DNA of 64,000 nucleotides, taken from positions 496,001 through 560,000 of the forward strand of contig NZ_JBNAFY010000004.1 in NCBI RefSeq assembly GCF_049800915.1, read 5' to 3'. The DNA is from Amaricoccus macauensis_A. GTDB lineage: Bacteria; Pseudomonadota; Alphaproteobacteria; Rhodobacterales; Rhodobacteraceae. The stretch's first letter is position 1. Each line of letters opens with the position of its first letter. Made by a program: the position numbers and the translations under genes. This document shows positions 8,927 through 16,965 of the stretch, piece after piece. Under the pieces are notes generated by a model. It was not told the origin of the DNA and made no database searches. It saw only the letters and a list, made by a program, of their open reading frames with translations.

Positions 8927-9351
8927 GCTTGCAGCCCCGATCTCGGCCCCCCCTGCCGGATATTCGGCTGGGGCGCTTCATGGCCAAGACGCCAGTGGTG
9001 CCAGCAGAACATGGCGCGCAACAGGCCGAAGGCGCCTTGCCTGCGGCGGCCCGCCCAGCCGGGCCGGCGCATCGCCAATGCAAGGACACACCGCCGGCTC
9101 AGGCCATGTCGTCACCGTAAACCGCATGGAACGGGCGGCGTTGCACCGCCCCCCCCGGCCCGCTGCTGGCACCGCTTGACAAACCGCTGCAATGTTTGCG
9201 CGGCAGATTTTTGCCATGCGCGCCAAAGCCGCATCTTGACAATTTAACGTTGATCTCCCACCTTCAGCCAGGATCGCATACTAGTCTACCAGTTAACTGC
9301 GATCGATTGTGCCTCGAAAATTTTCAAAAGCGTCTAGGGGGAAATATCAAA
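8927..9351. other. 425-base intergenic region before the alginate lyase gene
   Basis: No convincing gene. GC content falls sharply in the last 170 bases. Two TTGACA hexamers occur (9177-9182 and 9236-9241) without an obvious -10 at normal spacing. A palindromic operator-like site is annotated separately at 9280-9293. A ribosome site AGGGGGA stands just before the GTG at 9352. Confidence 0.5.
9280..9293. promoter_or_regulatory. GntR-like operator upstream of alginate lyase gene
   Basis: ACTAGTCTACCAGT is an imperfect 14-bp palindrome fitting the TnGTnnACnA pattern used by FCD-type GntR repressors such as UxuR/ExuR and FadR. It lies 59 bases before the PL7 lyase start. GntR control by uronates is known for alginate and uronate genes in other proteobacteria; its use here is inference. 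Confidence 0.35.
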
Positions 9352-10410
9352 GTGAAACATATCAACGCCTGTTTCTGTGCGGCCATCGCCGCCGGCGGCC
9401 TCACCACCGCCAACATCGCGTTCGCGGACACCATCGAAGACCAGAAGGAGCTCAAGCAGGAACTCAGCGAAACGCTCGATCCGTCGAAGCCGCCGAGCGA
9501 GAATTTCAACATCTGGTCCTTCATGATCAATATCCCCGAGCCGGATCACAAGCCGGAGCGGGAAGGAATGGTCCTCGAGGTGAACGAGAAGGTTCTCAAC
9601 GCGGGCTACACCCATCCGGACTGGTTCTTCACCGATCCCGAAACCGGCGCGATGGTGTTCCGCGCGCCGAACAAGGCCGTCACGACACCCAACAGCAGCA
9701 ACGTGCGCAGCGAACTGCACGCCATGCTGCGCCGGGGCGACCTGCGGATCGGGGAGAAGGAACCGAAGAACAACTTCGTTCTGACGAACCACCCGAACCC
9801 CACGGAATACGGCGCCGTGGGTGGCACGCTCTCGGCAACCCTGTCGGTCGATTGGGTCAGCACCAGCGGCGACGATCAGAAGTTCCCGGCCTATTCCGTG
9901 GTGATCGGCCAGATCCACGGTCTCGGCAAGACCGAGCCCTTGAAGATCTTCTACCGCAAGATGCCCGAGCACGATCACGGTTCGCTGTTCTGGAACTACG
10001 AGGTCCGGCCCGAGGACGAGGGCGAGCGCTATGACATCTCCACCGATGTCTGGGGCAGCCACGAACTGACCAAGGCATCTGACGACCCCGAGGATGGCAT
10101 CCTGCTCGGCGAGATCATCTCCTACGAGATCGACGTCGAGGGCACGGAGATGACCCTCACCTTCACCAAGGCGCTCGGCACTCCACAGGAGGAAACCAAG
10201 GTCTTCACCCATGATCTGGGCAAGGGCCTCGAGGGCCATCCGATCGACCGCGGCTATGCCGACGATGCGATGCACCTGAAGGCCGGCGCCTACAACCAGT
10301 GCAACATGGGCACCGAGCACCCGATCTGGGGCACCGCCTGCGACAATGACGGCATCGAGGCCGGGGATTACGTGCAGGCCAGCTTCTACCGTCTCGACCT
10401 GCAGCAGTAG
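9352..10410 (+). CDS. Secreted alginate lyase, polysaccharide lyase family 7
   Basis: The 352-residue protein probably cleaves alginate by beta-elimination outside the cytoplasm. A signal peptide of about 25 residues ends at IAFA-D. The three PL7 signature segments are present in order: an R-S-E-L segment (about residue 118), the catalytic Q-I-H (about 186) and LKAGAYNQ with the catalytic Tyr (about 312). In the first segment His follows RSEL where Arg is usual. The GTG start is chosen because AGGGGGA precedes it by 9 bases and the signal peptide begins there. The gene is monocistronic, with its own upstream region and a terminator behind. Preference for M or G blocks cannot be read from the sequence. 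Confidence 0.85.
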   Translation: MKHINACFCAAIAAGGLTTANIAFADTIEDQKELKQELSETLDPSKPPSENFNIWSFMINIPEPDHKPEREGMVLEVNEKVLNAGYTHPDWFFTDPETGAMVFRAPNKAVTTPNSSNVRSELHAMLRRGDLRIGEKEPKNNFVLTNHPNPTEYGAVGGTLSATLSVDWVSTSGDDQKFPAYSVVIGQIHGLGKTEPLKIFYRKMPEHDHGSLFWNYEVRPEDEGERYDISTDVWGSHELTKASDDPEDGILLGEIISYEIDVEGTEMTLTFTKALGTPQEETKVFTHDLGKGLEGHPIDRGYADDAMHLKAGAYNQCNMGTEHPIWGTACDNDGIEAGDYVQASFYRLDLQQ

Positions 10411-10420
10411 GCATCGAACG

Positions 10421-10463
10421 GATGGCGGGGCGGGATCGGCAGCGATCCGGCCCCGCTGCCATC
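10421..10463. terminator. Bidirectional terminator between convergent genes
   Basis: A long interrupted hairpin lies between the convergent lyase and DUF2238 genes: GATGGC pairs with GCCATC, then GGGGC with GCCCC and GGATC with GATCC, around a six-base loop. It reaches to one base before the stop codon of the minus-strand gene. Confidence 0.6.
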
Positions 10464-10464
10464 T

Positions 10465-11040
10465 CTATCTTCGCGTCACCAGCAGGACCGCGACCAGCGC
10501 GCCGAGCGCGTTGAAGCAGAGATCGAGGGCCGTATTGATATACCCCCCGACATTCGTGTCCGGCACCGCAAGAACCGCCGCGAACTCGATCATCTCATTG
10601 AGCGCCCCGAGCCCCATGGCCCCGAAGAGCGGGAAGGCGAAGGCCGTCCAGGAACCGCGGGTTTCCGGGTAGTGCCGGGTCAGGACGTGGTGCAGCAGCC
10701 ATGCGGTGACGCCGAAGCCGAAGGCGTGAACGACCTGGTCGTATTTCAGGATGACGCTCCCCTGCACCTCCACGATCGTCAGAAGCGGTAGATTGTAGAG
10801 CACGGCCCCCGCAGCCGGCACCCCGCCGCCCGCCATGTGCAGGAGCCCCCAGAACGAGAGTGCCCAGAGCATCGGAACGGGATAGGCCGCCATCCTGAGC
10901 GTCAGGCCGACCAGCGCGATGAGCCCCAGCATGGTCGCGACATAGACCATGAACTCCATGTTGCCGCTGGCGACGAACCAGAGGGTGAAGCCGCAGACAT
11001 AAACCGCGGTGAAGAGGGCAACGGGCAGGATCTGGCGCAT
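10465..11040 (-). CDS. DUF2238 (YjdF-like) membrane protein
   Basis: A 191-residue polytopic inner-membrane protein with about five to six hydrophobic segments. The C-terminal part, GALNEMIEFA followed by TALDLCFNALGAL, matches the conserved end of the DUF2238/YjdF family, and KYDQVVHAFGFG in the middle is also typical. The function of the family is not established. The gene is a single transcription unit. Its upstream region contains an array of four 11-bp-spaced direct repeats (11133-11171) that probably controls it. Confidence 0.75.
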   Translation of the reverse strand: MRQILPVALFTAVYVCGFTLWFVASGNMEFMVYVATMLGLIALVGLTLRMAAYPVPMLWALSFWGLLHMAGGGVPAAGAVLYNLPLLTIVEVQGSVILKYDQVVHAFGFGVTAWLLHHVLTRHYPETRGSWTAFAFPLFGAMGLGALNEMIEFAAVLAVPDTNVGGYINTALDLCFNALGALVAVLLVTRR

Positions 11041-11132
11041 GGCCGCAAGCTAGGTCACCCGATGGCAGGGGGACAACCGTTTGCGTGCCTCATGGTTTAG
11101 GGACGGCGCGAAGCGCGTGCCCGCCGATTCAG

Positions 11133-11171
11133 CCATACCTTTTTCATACGCTTTCCATACCGAAACCATAC
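11133..11171. repeat. Four CATAC direct repeats at exact 11-bp period
   Basis: CATAC occurs at 11134, 11145, 11156 and 11167, each exactly 11 bp apart. The flanks vary (C or T before, C or G after). One-turn spacing of direct repeats is the usual architecture of OmpR/PhoB-class response-regulator sites. The array is 93-131 bases upstream of the DUF2238 start and is separated from the GMC operon by that operon's terminator, so the DUF2238 gene is the likely target. Confidence 0.6.
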
Positions 11172-11200
11172 GCGGGAATGGTGGGTTTTCGGAGCGGGAA

Positions 11201-11223
11201 ACCGGGGCGATCCACGCCCCGGT
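11201..11223 (-). terminator. Rho-independent terminator of the GMC operon
   Basis: ACCGGGGCG and CGCCCCGGT pair perfectly (9 bp) around a 5-base loop, 18 bases beyond the stop of the minus-strand GMC dehydrogenase gene. In transcript sense the stem ends in a short T-run (GGTTTCCC). Confidence 0.65.
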
Positions 11224-11240
11224 GTATGCTTGCACGCGTC

Positions 11241-12812
11241 TCAGAGACTCCCTTTCGAGAGTTCTCCCGCGATGTGATCCGCCTGCCGAATGGCCAATGC
11301 CACAATGGTCAGGGTCGGGTTTTCCGCCGCCCCGGTGGTGAATTGCGACCCGTCCGAGACATAGAGGTTCGGGATGTCATGGGTGCGGCCGAAGTTGTTG
11401 ACCACCCCGTCGCGCGGGTTCTCGGACATGCGGTTGGTGCCGAGATTGTGCGTCGAGGGATAGGGTGGCGTCGGGAATGTCCGGGTCGCGCCCACCGCCT
11501 CGTAGATCTCGATTCCCTTGGCATAGGCATAGTCACGCATTGCCGTATCGTTCGGGTGATCGGTAAAATGCACGTCCGCAACAGGCATCCCATGCGCGTC
11601 GGTCACATCGTGGTTCAGCGTGATGCGGTTGGTCTCCTGCGGCATGTCCTCGCCGACGATCCACATGCCCGCCATGTTCTCGTAGCTGTCGAGGGCCGAG
11701 GTGAACTCGCGCCCCCAGCCGCCCGGATCGAGGAAGGCCGCCATGAACGGAATGCCGAGCGCGAGGGTTTCGAGCTCGAAACCGCCCACGAAGCCGCGCG
11801 ACGGATCGTGGCGCGCCTCGTCCTGCACGATGCCGGCCATCGTGGTCCCGCGCCACATGCGCACCGGCTTGTCGAAGACACCGTAGACCGACCCGGTGGT
11901 GTGACGCATGTAGTTCCGCCCGACCTGGCCCGAAGAATTGGCGAGCCCGTCCGGGAACATGTTCGAAGCGGAATTGAGCAGGATGCGCGGGCTTTCGATG
12001 GAGTTCCCCGCGACACAGACGATCCGCGCGCTCTGGCGCTGCTCGTTGCCCTCCGCGTCCTTGTAAATCACGCCCGTCACGAGCCCCTGGTCGTCATGTT
12101 CGATCCGCAGGACATGCGCGTTGGACCGCACCTCGAGGTTTCCAGTGGCTTCGCCACGCGGGATGTCGGTGTAGGCTGCAGACCATTTCGCGCCCCATTT
12201 GCATCCCTGGAAGCAGAAGCCCGTCTGCTGGCAGGCCATGCGGCCGTCATAATCGGTCGAATTGATCGCCATTCGCCCGGTGTGAACTTCCTTGTAGCCG
12301 ATGGCTTTCGCACCGGCCTCGAAGACCTTGAAGTTGTTGTTGCCCGGCAGGCCCGGCATGTCGTTGGTCCGGGTCACGCCGAGCTTCTTTTCCGCGAGGT
12401 CGTACCACGGCTCCATTTCCGAAAGGGTAATCGGCCAATCGAGCAGGTTCGCGCCCGCGACGTCGCCGTATTCCGTCTTGACGCGGAACTCGTGTTCCTG
12501 GAAGCGCAGGCTTGCGCCCGCCCAGTGGATCGAGGTGCCACCCACGGCTTTCACGATCCAGGCCGGGAGGCCGGGAAAGTCGCGCGACACCCGCCAGTCA
12601 CCGCTCGTGGTGCGCGGATCGACCCAAGCAAGCTGGCCGAAGCTCTCCCATTCATCGTTGATGTAATCCTCGGGCAGGTAGCGCCCGCCGGCTTCGAGGG
12701 CGACGACGGACACGCCCTTCTGGGCAAGTTCATTGGCCAGAACCCCGCCACCCGAACCGGTGCCGATGACGACCACGACACTGTCGTCGCTGAGATCAAA
12801 AGGTGCAGACAT
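11241..12812 (-). CDS. GMC-family dehydrogenase, FAD subunit
   Basis: Large flavoprotein subunit (523 residues) of a membrane-associated gluconate-2-dehydrogenase-like enzyme that oxidises a sugar, polyol or sugar acid. The N-terminal FAD loop VVVIGTGSGGGVLANELA (about residues 10-27) is the Rossmann GxGxxG signature. The C-terminal half has the GMC C-domain, with GTNRM near residue 460 and the active-site His in STHNLG. A strong ribosome site (GGGGAGAG) precedes the ATG. There is no signal peptide of its own; it would be carried across the membrane with the Tat-signalled small subunit encoded 17 bases upstream. The substrate is unknown. Confidence 0.85.
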   Translation of the reverse strand: MSAPFDLSDDSVVVVIGTGSGGGVLANELAQKGVSVVALEAGGRYLPEDYINDEWESFGQLAWVDPRTTSGDWRVSRDFPGLPAWIVKAVGGTSIHWAGASLRFQEHEFRVKTEYGDVAGANLLDWPITLSEMEPWYDLAEKKLGVTRTNDMPGLPGNNNFKVFEAGAKAIGYKEVHTGRMAINSTDYDGRMACQQTGFCFQGCKWGAKWSAAYTDIPRGEATGNLEVRSNAHVLRIEHDDQGLVTGVIYKDAEGNEQRQSARIVCVAGNSIESPRILLNSASNMFPDGLANSSGQVGRNYMRHTTGSVYGVFDKPVRMWRGTTMAGIVQDEARHDPSRGFVGGFELETLALGIPFMAAFLDPGGWGREFTSALDSYENMAGMWIVGEDMPQETNRITLNHDVTDAHGMPVADVHFTDHPNDTAMRDYAYAKGIEIYEAVGATRTFPTPPYPSTHNLGTNRMSENPRDGVVNNFGRTHDIPNLYVSDGSQFTTGAAENPTLTIVALAIRQADHIAGELSKGSL

Positions 12813-12829
12813 GTTTTCTCTCCCCGCGC

Positions 12830-13354
12830 TCAGAGCCAGTTGATGTCATCGAAGCCGCGGTCGATGTAGCCGCCCTCCGAGTATGACTCGCCCTCATAGC
12901 CGAAGACCGGCCAGACGGCTTTCTGGTTGTAGAGCCCGGTGACGAGCCCGCCCCGAATGGACTGGAAGAAGGCGCTGCCTTCGATCTGGCGCAGGAGGTC
13001 CACCCGGTCGCGCTCCCATCCGACGGAGAGGTAATCGGCGTAACCTGTGCCCTGCGCGAGCGTGTCGAGCCCTGCCACCCCGGCCTCGATGGCCTCGGCC
13101 GCCTCGGGCGTATCGTAGCCCTTCACCGCTATGGCATAGTTCTCGTTCGGTATACGGTCATGCGGGTAGATATCCCGCGCCATCAGGATCAGCGTGGCCA
13201 TGGAATGTGGCTTGAGGGCCGTGGTCTCGAGTGCCCAGGCCGCATCGGGTGCAGCTACGAACCCCGCACCGATGACGAAGGATGCGCCCGCCCCCATGCT
13301 GCGGGACAGAAGCTGGCGCCGGGTGAGTGCCACCCGGCTTGTCTGGCTGTTCAT
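12830..13354 (-). CDS. Gluconate 2-dehydrogenase subunit 3-like protein (Tat exported)
   Basis: Small subunit, 174 residues, of the GMC dehydrogenase encoded just downstream. The N-terminus carries a twin-arginine motif in LTRRQLLSRS followed by a hydrophobic stretch and an Ala-rich cleavage region (APDAAWA). Folded export by Tat would let it escort the FAD subunit into the periplasm. The start at 13354 is preferred over a longer frame because AGGGAG precedes it and the Tat motif then sits near the N-terminus. In known enzymes a cytochrome c subunit completes the complex; none is found here. Confidence 0.8.
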   Translation of the reverse strand: MNSQTSRVALTRRQLLSRSMGAGASFVIGAGFVAAPDAAWALETTALKPHSMATLILMARDIYPHDRIPNENYAIAVKGYDTPEAAEAIEAGVAGLDTLAQGTGYADYLSVGWERDRVDLLRQIEGSAFFQSIRGGLVTGLYNQKAVWPVFGYEGESYSEGGYIDRGFDDINWL

Positions 13355-13403
13355 GTTGTTCTCCCTGTTGTTCTTTGCGGCCGGGCTTATGTGCCCGGTC
13401 CGG

Positions 13404-13799
13404 TCACTGGAAACGTCCTGCCCGTTCCAAAACCTCGATTTCATATCCGTCCGGATCGGCCACGAAGAAGAACTTCGCGATCAGCTTACCGTCATTCTTG
13501 AATTCCACGAGCTTGCGGGGACTGAGGCCTTCGGCCTCGAAGCGTGCATGTTCAGACGCGACATCCGGCACGGAGACCGCGAGATGGCCGTAGCCATCAC
13601 CGAGGTTGTAGGGCTCGGTCCGGCCCTTGTTGATGGTAAGCTCCACCTCGAAGCCGGCTTCGTCGTTGCTCATGTAGACCAGCGTGAAACTGTCGAAATC
13701 CAGGCGATCCGCGACCTTCAGGCCGAAGGCCTTGTCGTAGAATTCGACGGAGCGCGCCTCGTCGAGCACACGGATCATGCTGTGGATGGCCTTTGCCAT
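13404..13799 (-). CDS. gloA: Lactoylglutathione lyase (glyoxalase I)
   Basis: Metal-dependent glyoxalase I of 131 residues that converts the methylglyoxal-glutathione hemithioacetal to S-lactoylglutathione. It is a VOC-fold protein with all four metal ligands at the expected places: His6, Glu53, His72 and Glu122. The length matches the short, Ni-dependent proteobacterial type. It is the first gene of a minus-strand run with the Tat subunit and GMC dehydrogenase 49 bases downstream, which suggests aldehyde detoxification linked to sugar oxidation, though co-transcription is not proven. Confidence 0.88.
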   Translation of the reverse strand: MAKAIHSMIRVLDEARSVEFYDKAFGLKVADRLDFDSFTLVYMSNDEAGFEVELTINKGRTEPYNLGDGYGHLAVSVPDVASEHARFEAEGLSPRKLVEFKNDGKLIAKFFFVADPDGYEIEVLERAGRFQ

Positions 13800-13899
13800 T
13801 TTCTCTCCTCGTCGGTATGGCTTGGGAGAGAAGTCTAGGCGCAGCTTCAGCCTCGTTTGGTAGTATTCTGTTACTGCACCGCTTTCCCGGCCCGCCCGC

Positions 13900-14181
13900 C
13901 TATTCCGCCGCGAGAAGCGTTGGGCAATTTTCCAGATAGACGAGGCAGGTACATCTCAAGAGCGAGGTGAAGTTCTGGGGCTCGCCGTGAAGCATCAGCA
14001 CTTCCGAATGCAGCTTGGAGACGAAGGCGGGCGTGGTGATGCCTTCGCTCGCGGCAATTTCGTCGATGATCCGCCAGAAAGACTTCTCTAGCCGGATGCT
14101 CGTGCTCTGGCCATTCAATCTCATGCGCCGTGTCTCCAGCGCGTATCTATCCGGGTCCTGACCCGCAAACATTCTGCACAT
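13900..14181 (-). CDS. Ribbon-helix-helix domain protein
   Basis: A 93-residue small protein. The segment RRMRLNGQSTSIRLEKSFWR (about residues 16-35) followed by IIDEIAASEGITTPAFVSKL is the RHH_4 pattern common in alphaproteobacteria: a beta-strand that would contact DNA and two helices. The start at 14181 is chosen because GGGAGGAAG precedes it and homologues I recall begin MCRxFAGQDP. It is probably a DNA-binding regulator or a toxin-antitoxin-like adaptor, but no partner toxin is adjacent. The C-terminal tail carries three Cys residues. Confidence 0.7.
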   Translation of the reverse strand: MCRMFAGQDPDRYALETRRMRLNGQSTSIRLEKSFWRIIDEIAASEGITTPAFVSKLHSEVLMLHGEPQNFTSLLRCTCLVYLENCPTLLAAE

Positions 14182-14309
14182 CCATCTTCCTCCCGCGACA
14201 GCCCCCAACTCTGGCCGACCGGGCGGCACAAACGAGCTCCTGTCCCTGGAAGGATACATCCCGGTGCCCCACTGCGCCACCAAGACTCTCGGACAAGCGG
14301 CCGAAAAGG

Positions 14310-15227
14310 TTAGTCGAAGGGCCTGAAGGGCCTCAGTGTGTCGGCCACGAGCTCCTTCATGCGCCCGATCAGGATCGAACTCTCGTCCGGCTTCGAGACC
14401 ATGTACATGTCCGACCGGAACTGCTGCGGCAGGTCGATCTCGCGGTAGACGATATGCTCGAGCTGCACGATCCGAATGGATTTCGGAACCAGCGCAAACC
14501 CCAGGCCGTGATTGACGAGACTGACGATAGTATGGGTCTGGCTCGCTGAAATGCGCTTGTCCGGATTAATGCCGCACGCCAGAAAGAGCGCGCGCATGGT
14601 TTCGAGAAGGAACCCGCCCGTGTCGGCGGTGAAAGAGACATAGGGCTCGCCATCGAAATCGGAGATGGTCAGGTCTTGCTTTTCCGCAAGGTGGTGTGTT
14701 CGCGGGATCGCGACAACGAAGGGTTCGCTGACGACGCGCCGCCGTTCGATCTCGTTGCGCTCGCGCTCCATGCGCGTCAGACCGATGTCGATTCGCCCCG
14801 AGCGCTGCGCCTCGATGATCTCATACCCCATCATCTCGACGGGATTCAGCCTGACATTCGGCATGATCTCTGCCGCGCGAACCGCGATCTGCGGGATGAA
14901 CCGCAGACCGCAGGAGGGCACGAAGCCGATGGAGATCTCCCCCACATCCCCCCGCTCGGCCTGCCGCGCCTTCAAAACCGCCTGCTCGGATTTCTGCAGG
15001 ATCTCAAGCGCGCTGTGATAGAAGCTCCGCCCTGCCGAGGTGAGTTCGACCTGACGGCTGCTTCGGTTGAAGAGTCTCAGATTCACCCGATCTTCCAAGA
15101 GCTTGATCTGACGCGAGAGCGGCGGCTGGGTCATGTTCATCCGGTCGGCGGCGCGCCGGAAACTCAACTCTTCCGCGACTGCGACGAAGCACCTGAGCTG
15201 AAAATACTCGAACTGTCCCTGAGCCAC
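14310..15227 (-). CDS. LysR-family transcriptional regulator
   Basis: A 305-residue LTTR with an N-terminal winged helix-turn-helix (YFQLRCFVAVAEELSFRRAA, then the recognition helix around MTQPPLSRQIKLLE) and a C-terminal periplasmic-binding-like effector domain. The GTG at 15227 is preferred: AGGGAGG lies about 8 bases upstream and gives the family's length, while an ATG at 15278 would add 17 residues. It diverges from the ABC importer/aldolase/TRAP locus starting at 15400 and most likely controls it together with its own gene through the 172-base spacer. Confidence 0.88.
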   Translation of the reverse strand: MAQGQFEYFQLRCFVAVAEELSFRRAADRMNMTQPPLSRQIKLLEDRVNLRLFNRSSRQVELTSAGRSFYHSALEILQKSEQAVLKARQAERGDVGEISIGFVPSCGLRFIPQIAVRAAEIMPNVRLNPVEMMGYEIIEAQRSGRIDIGLTRMERERNEIERRRVVSEPFVVAIPRTHHLAEKQDLTISDFDGEPYVSFTADTGGFLLETMRALFLACGINPDKRISASQTHTIVSLVNHGLGFALVPKSIRIVQLEHIVYREIDLPQQFRSDMYMVSKPDESSILIGRMKELVADTLRPFRPFD

Positions 15228-15269
15228 CGGCTTCGCCTCCCTGCAACCGCCGTCAGATTGTTGATACAA

Positions 15270-15298
15270 ATTGCGCATCGTTGCAATCCAAATTTGGA
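15270..15298. promoter_or_regulatory. Overlapping palindromes in the LysR divergent spacer
   Basis: ATTGC-N8-GCAAT (15270-15287) runs directly into the perfect 12-bp palindrome TCCAAATTTGGA (15287-15298). They sit between the divergent LysR and binding-protein genes, where an LTTR recognition/activation site pair is expected. Neither is an exact T-N11-A box, so the assignment is by position and symmetry. Confidence 0.4.
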
Positions 15299-15399
15299 AT
15301 TTACTTGTGTGCCGGTTTGCTTCTTCTTTCGCTGCAACGGGCCGGAGACGCCCGTGAAACAAAGTAAGAAAAAACGGCTCATTCTCTGGGAGGAATGTC

Positions 15400-16902
15400 A
15401 TGGCCATGCATCCAACGCGTCTCGCGGCGCTTCTGCTTGCCTCCACCGCAGTGGCAGCTCATGCACAGGACGGCTCAGTGACAGTTGTTCTGTCCGAAGA
15501 GCTGGAGATCGTCGAACCCTGCTCCTCGACCAAATCCAATGTCGGAAGGGTGATCTTCCAGAATATTTCCGAGACAGTGACCGAGCTCGACCCGAGCACG
15601 GGTCTTCAGCCGCGTCTTGCGGAAAGTTGGGAAGACATGGGCGACGGTACCTGGCGCTTCAAGCTGCGCGAGGGCGTGACCTTCAGCGACGGTGATCCGC
15701 TGGATGCGGCGGACGTGGCGCATTCGCTGGTACGGATGAAATCGCCCGACATCGCCTGCGAGATCGGCGCGAAGTTCTTCGGCGGCATCGACATCACCAC
15801 TGAGATCGTCGACGACCACACCATCGACGTTACGGCCGATCCGGCACAGCCGATCCTGCCGATGCTGATGTCCACGGTGACGGTCACCAAATCCGACACG
15901 CCTCTGGACAGCTTCGTCGATCATCCCATCGGGACCGGTCCTTACACCTTCGACGAGTATGAGCGGGGCAAGCACATCAAGGTTTCCGCACGGCCCGATT
16001 ACTGGGGCGAGGCACCGGCCGTTACCTCGGCCACATATGTCTTCCGCTCCGACAGCGCAGTGCGTGCCGCGATGGTTGCGACCGGCGAGGCGGACATCGC
16101 ACCCAACATCGCACTGCAGGATGCCACCGACCCTGCGATCGACTTCTCCTATCCCAATTCCGAGACGGTCTTCCTGCGCATCGAGCACGAACAACCGCCA
16201 CTCAATGATCGCCGGGTGCGCGAGGCGCTCAACCTCGCCGTGGATCGCGAGGCCTTCGTCGGCACCATCCTGGCGGACGGAACGCTGATCGCCACCGGCA
16301 TCACGCCGCCCTCGACGCTGGGCTATGACCCGGATCTGGAACCCTACCCCTACGACCCCGACCGTGCCCGCGAACTGCTCGAGGAAGCCCGCGCGGATGG
16401 TGTGCCGGTGGATGAGGAAATCACGCTGATCGGCCGGATCAACAATTTCGGCAATGTGCTGGAGACCATGGAAGCCCTGCACACCATGTTCGAGGACGTG
16501 GGCTTCAACATGAACCTGCAGATGGTCGAGGTGGCGGAATGGCTGGAACGCTACGCTAAGCCCTTCCCGGAAAACCGCGGGCCGGAGATGATCCAGGCGC
16601 AGCATGACAATGCCAGCGGCGATCCGGTCTTCTCGATGTATTTCAAGTATCACTCCGAGGGCCAGCAATCGGGTATCACCGACCCGAAGGTGGACGACAT
16701 GATTGCGGCGGCCACGGCAGCCACGGGCGATGAGCGCGAAGAACTCTGGCGGGAGCTGTTCGGATACCTGCATGAAGAGGTGATCGCCGATGTGATGCTG
16801 TTCCACATGGTGGGCTTCAGCCGCGTCAACGAACGGCTCGAGTTCACCCCGACCATCCGCACCAACAGCGAACTGCAACTCGCACAGATCGAGTTCAAGT
16901 AA
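15400..16902 (+). CDS. Peptide/nickel-type ABC substrate-binding protein
   Basis: A periplasmic binding protein of SBP family 5 (DppA/OppA class), 500 residues with a signal peptide of about 22 residues ending AAHA-Q. The family motif LAESWEDMGDGTWRFKLREG (about residues 70-90) and the later NLAVDREAFV segment are clear. GGGAGGAATG precedes the ATG. It heads a locus with two permeases and a fused ATPase, then an RraA-like aldolase. Family 5 proteins bind peptides but also sugars, opines and small organic acids, and the aldolase neighbour makes a non-peptide ligand quite possible. Confidence 0.9.
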   Translation: MAMHPTRLAALLLASTAVAAHAQDGSVTVVLSEELEIVEPCSSTKSNVGRVIFQNISETVTELDPSTGLQPRLAESWEDMGDGTWRFKLREGVTFSDGDPLDAADVAHSLVRMKSPDIACEIGAKFFGGIDITTEIVDDHTIDVTADPAQPILPMLMSTVTVTKSDTPLDSFVDHPIGTGPYTFDEYERGKHIKVSARPDYWGEAPAVTSATYVFRSDSAVRAAMVATGEADIAPNIALQDATDPAIDFSYPNSETVFLRIEHEQPPLNDRRVREALNLAVDREAFVGTILADGTLIATGITPPSTLGYDPDLEPYPYDPDRARELLEEARADGVPVDEEITLIGRINNFGNVLETMEALHTMFEDVGFNMNLQMVEVAEWLERYAKPFPENRGPEMIQAQHDNASGDPVFSMYFKYHSEGQQSGITDPKVDDMIAAATAATGDEREELWRELFGYLHEEVIADVMLFHMVGFSRVNERLEFTPTIRTNSELQLAQIEFK

Positions 16903-16916
16903 GCCACGTTCGGGCC

Positions 16917-16939
16917 GGGGCGGTCGCGACGGCCGCCCC
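16917..16939 (+). terminator. Intercistronic GC hairpin after binding-protein gene
   Basis: GGGGCGGTC pairs with GGCCGCCCC (9 bp, one G-U in the transcript) around GCGAC, 14 bases past the stop codon. No T-run follows. It occupies the same place as the hairpins behind the other three binding-protein genes. Confidence 0.55.
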
Positions 16940-16965
16940 AAACCCGACATTCGGAGATCCTCGCC

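Noticed and set aside
9177..9182. TTGACA as a promoter -35 for the alginate lyase
   Set aside because: No acceptable -10 at 16-19 bases, and it lies 170 bases from the gene. Kept only as a note in the intergenic entry.
11085..12869. 594-codon plus-strand frame opposite the GMC dehydrogenase gene
   Set aside because: It is a mirror of the sense gene's codon bias and spans the 11-bp repeat array and the terminator. The minus-strand protein has clear GMC motifs.
15475..16950. 491-codon frame antisense to the family-5 binding-protein gene
   Set aside because: Antisense shadow of a well-supported gene; no recognisable domain.
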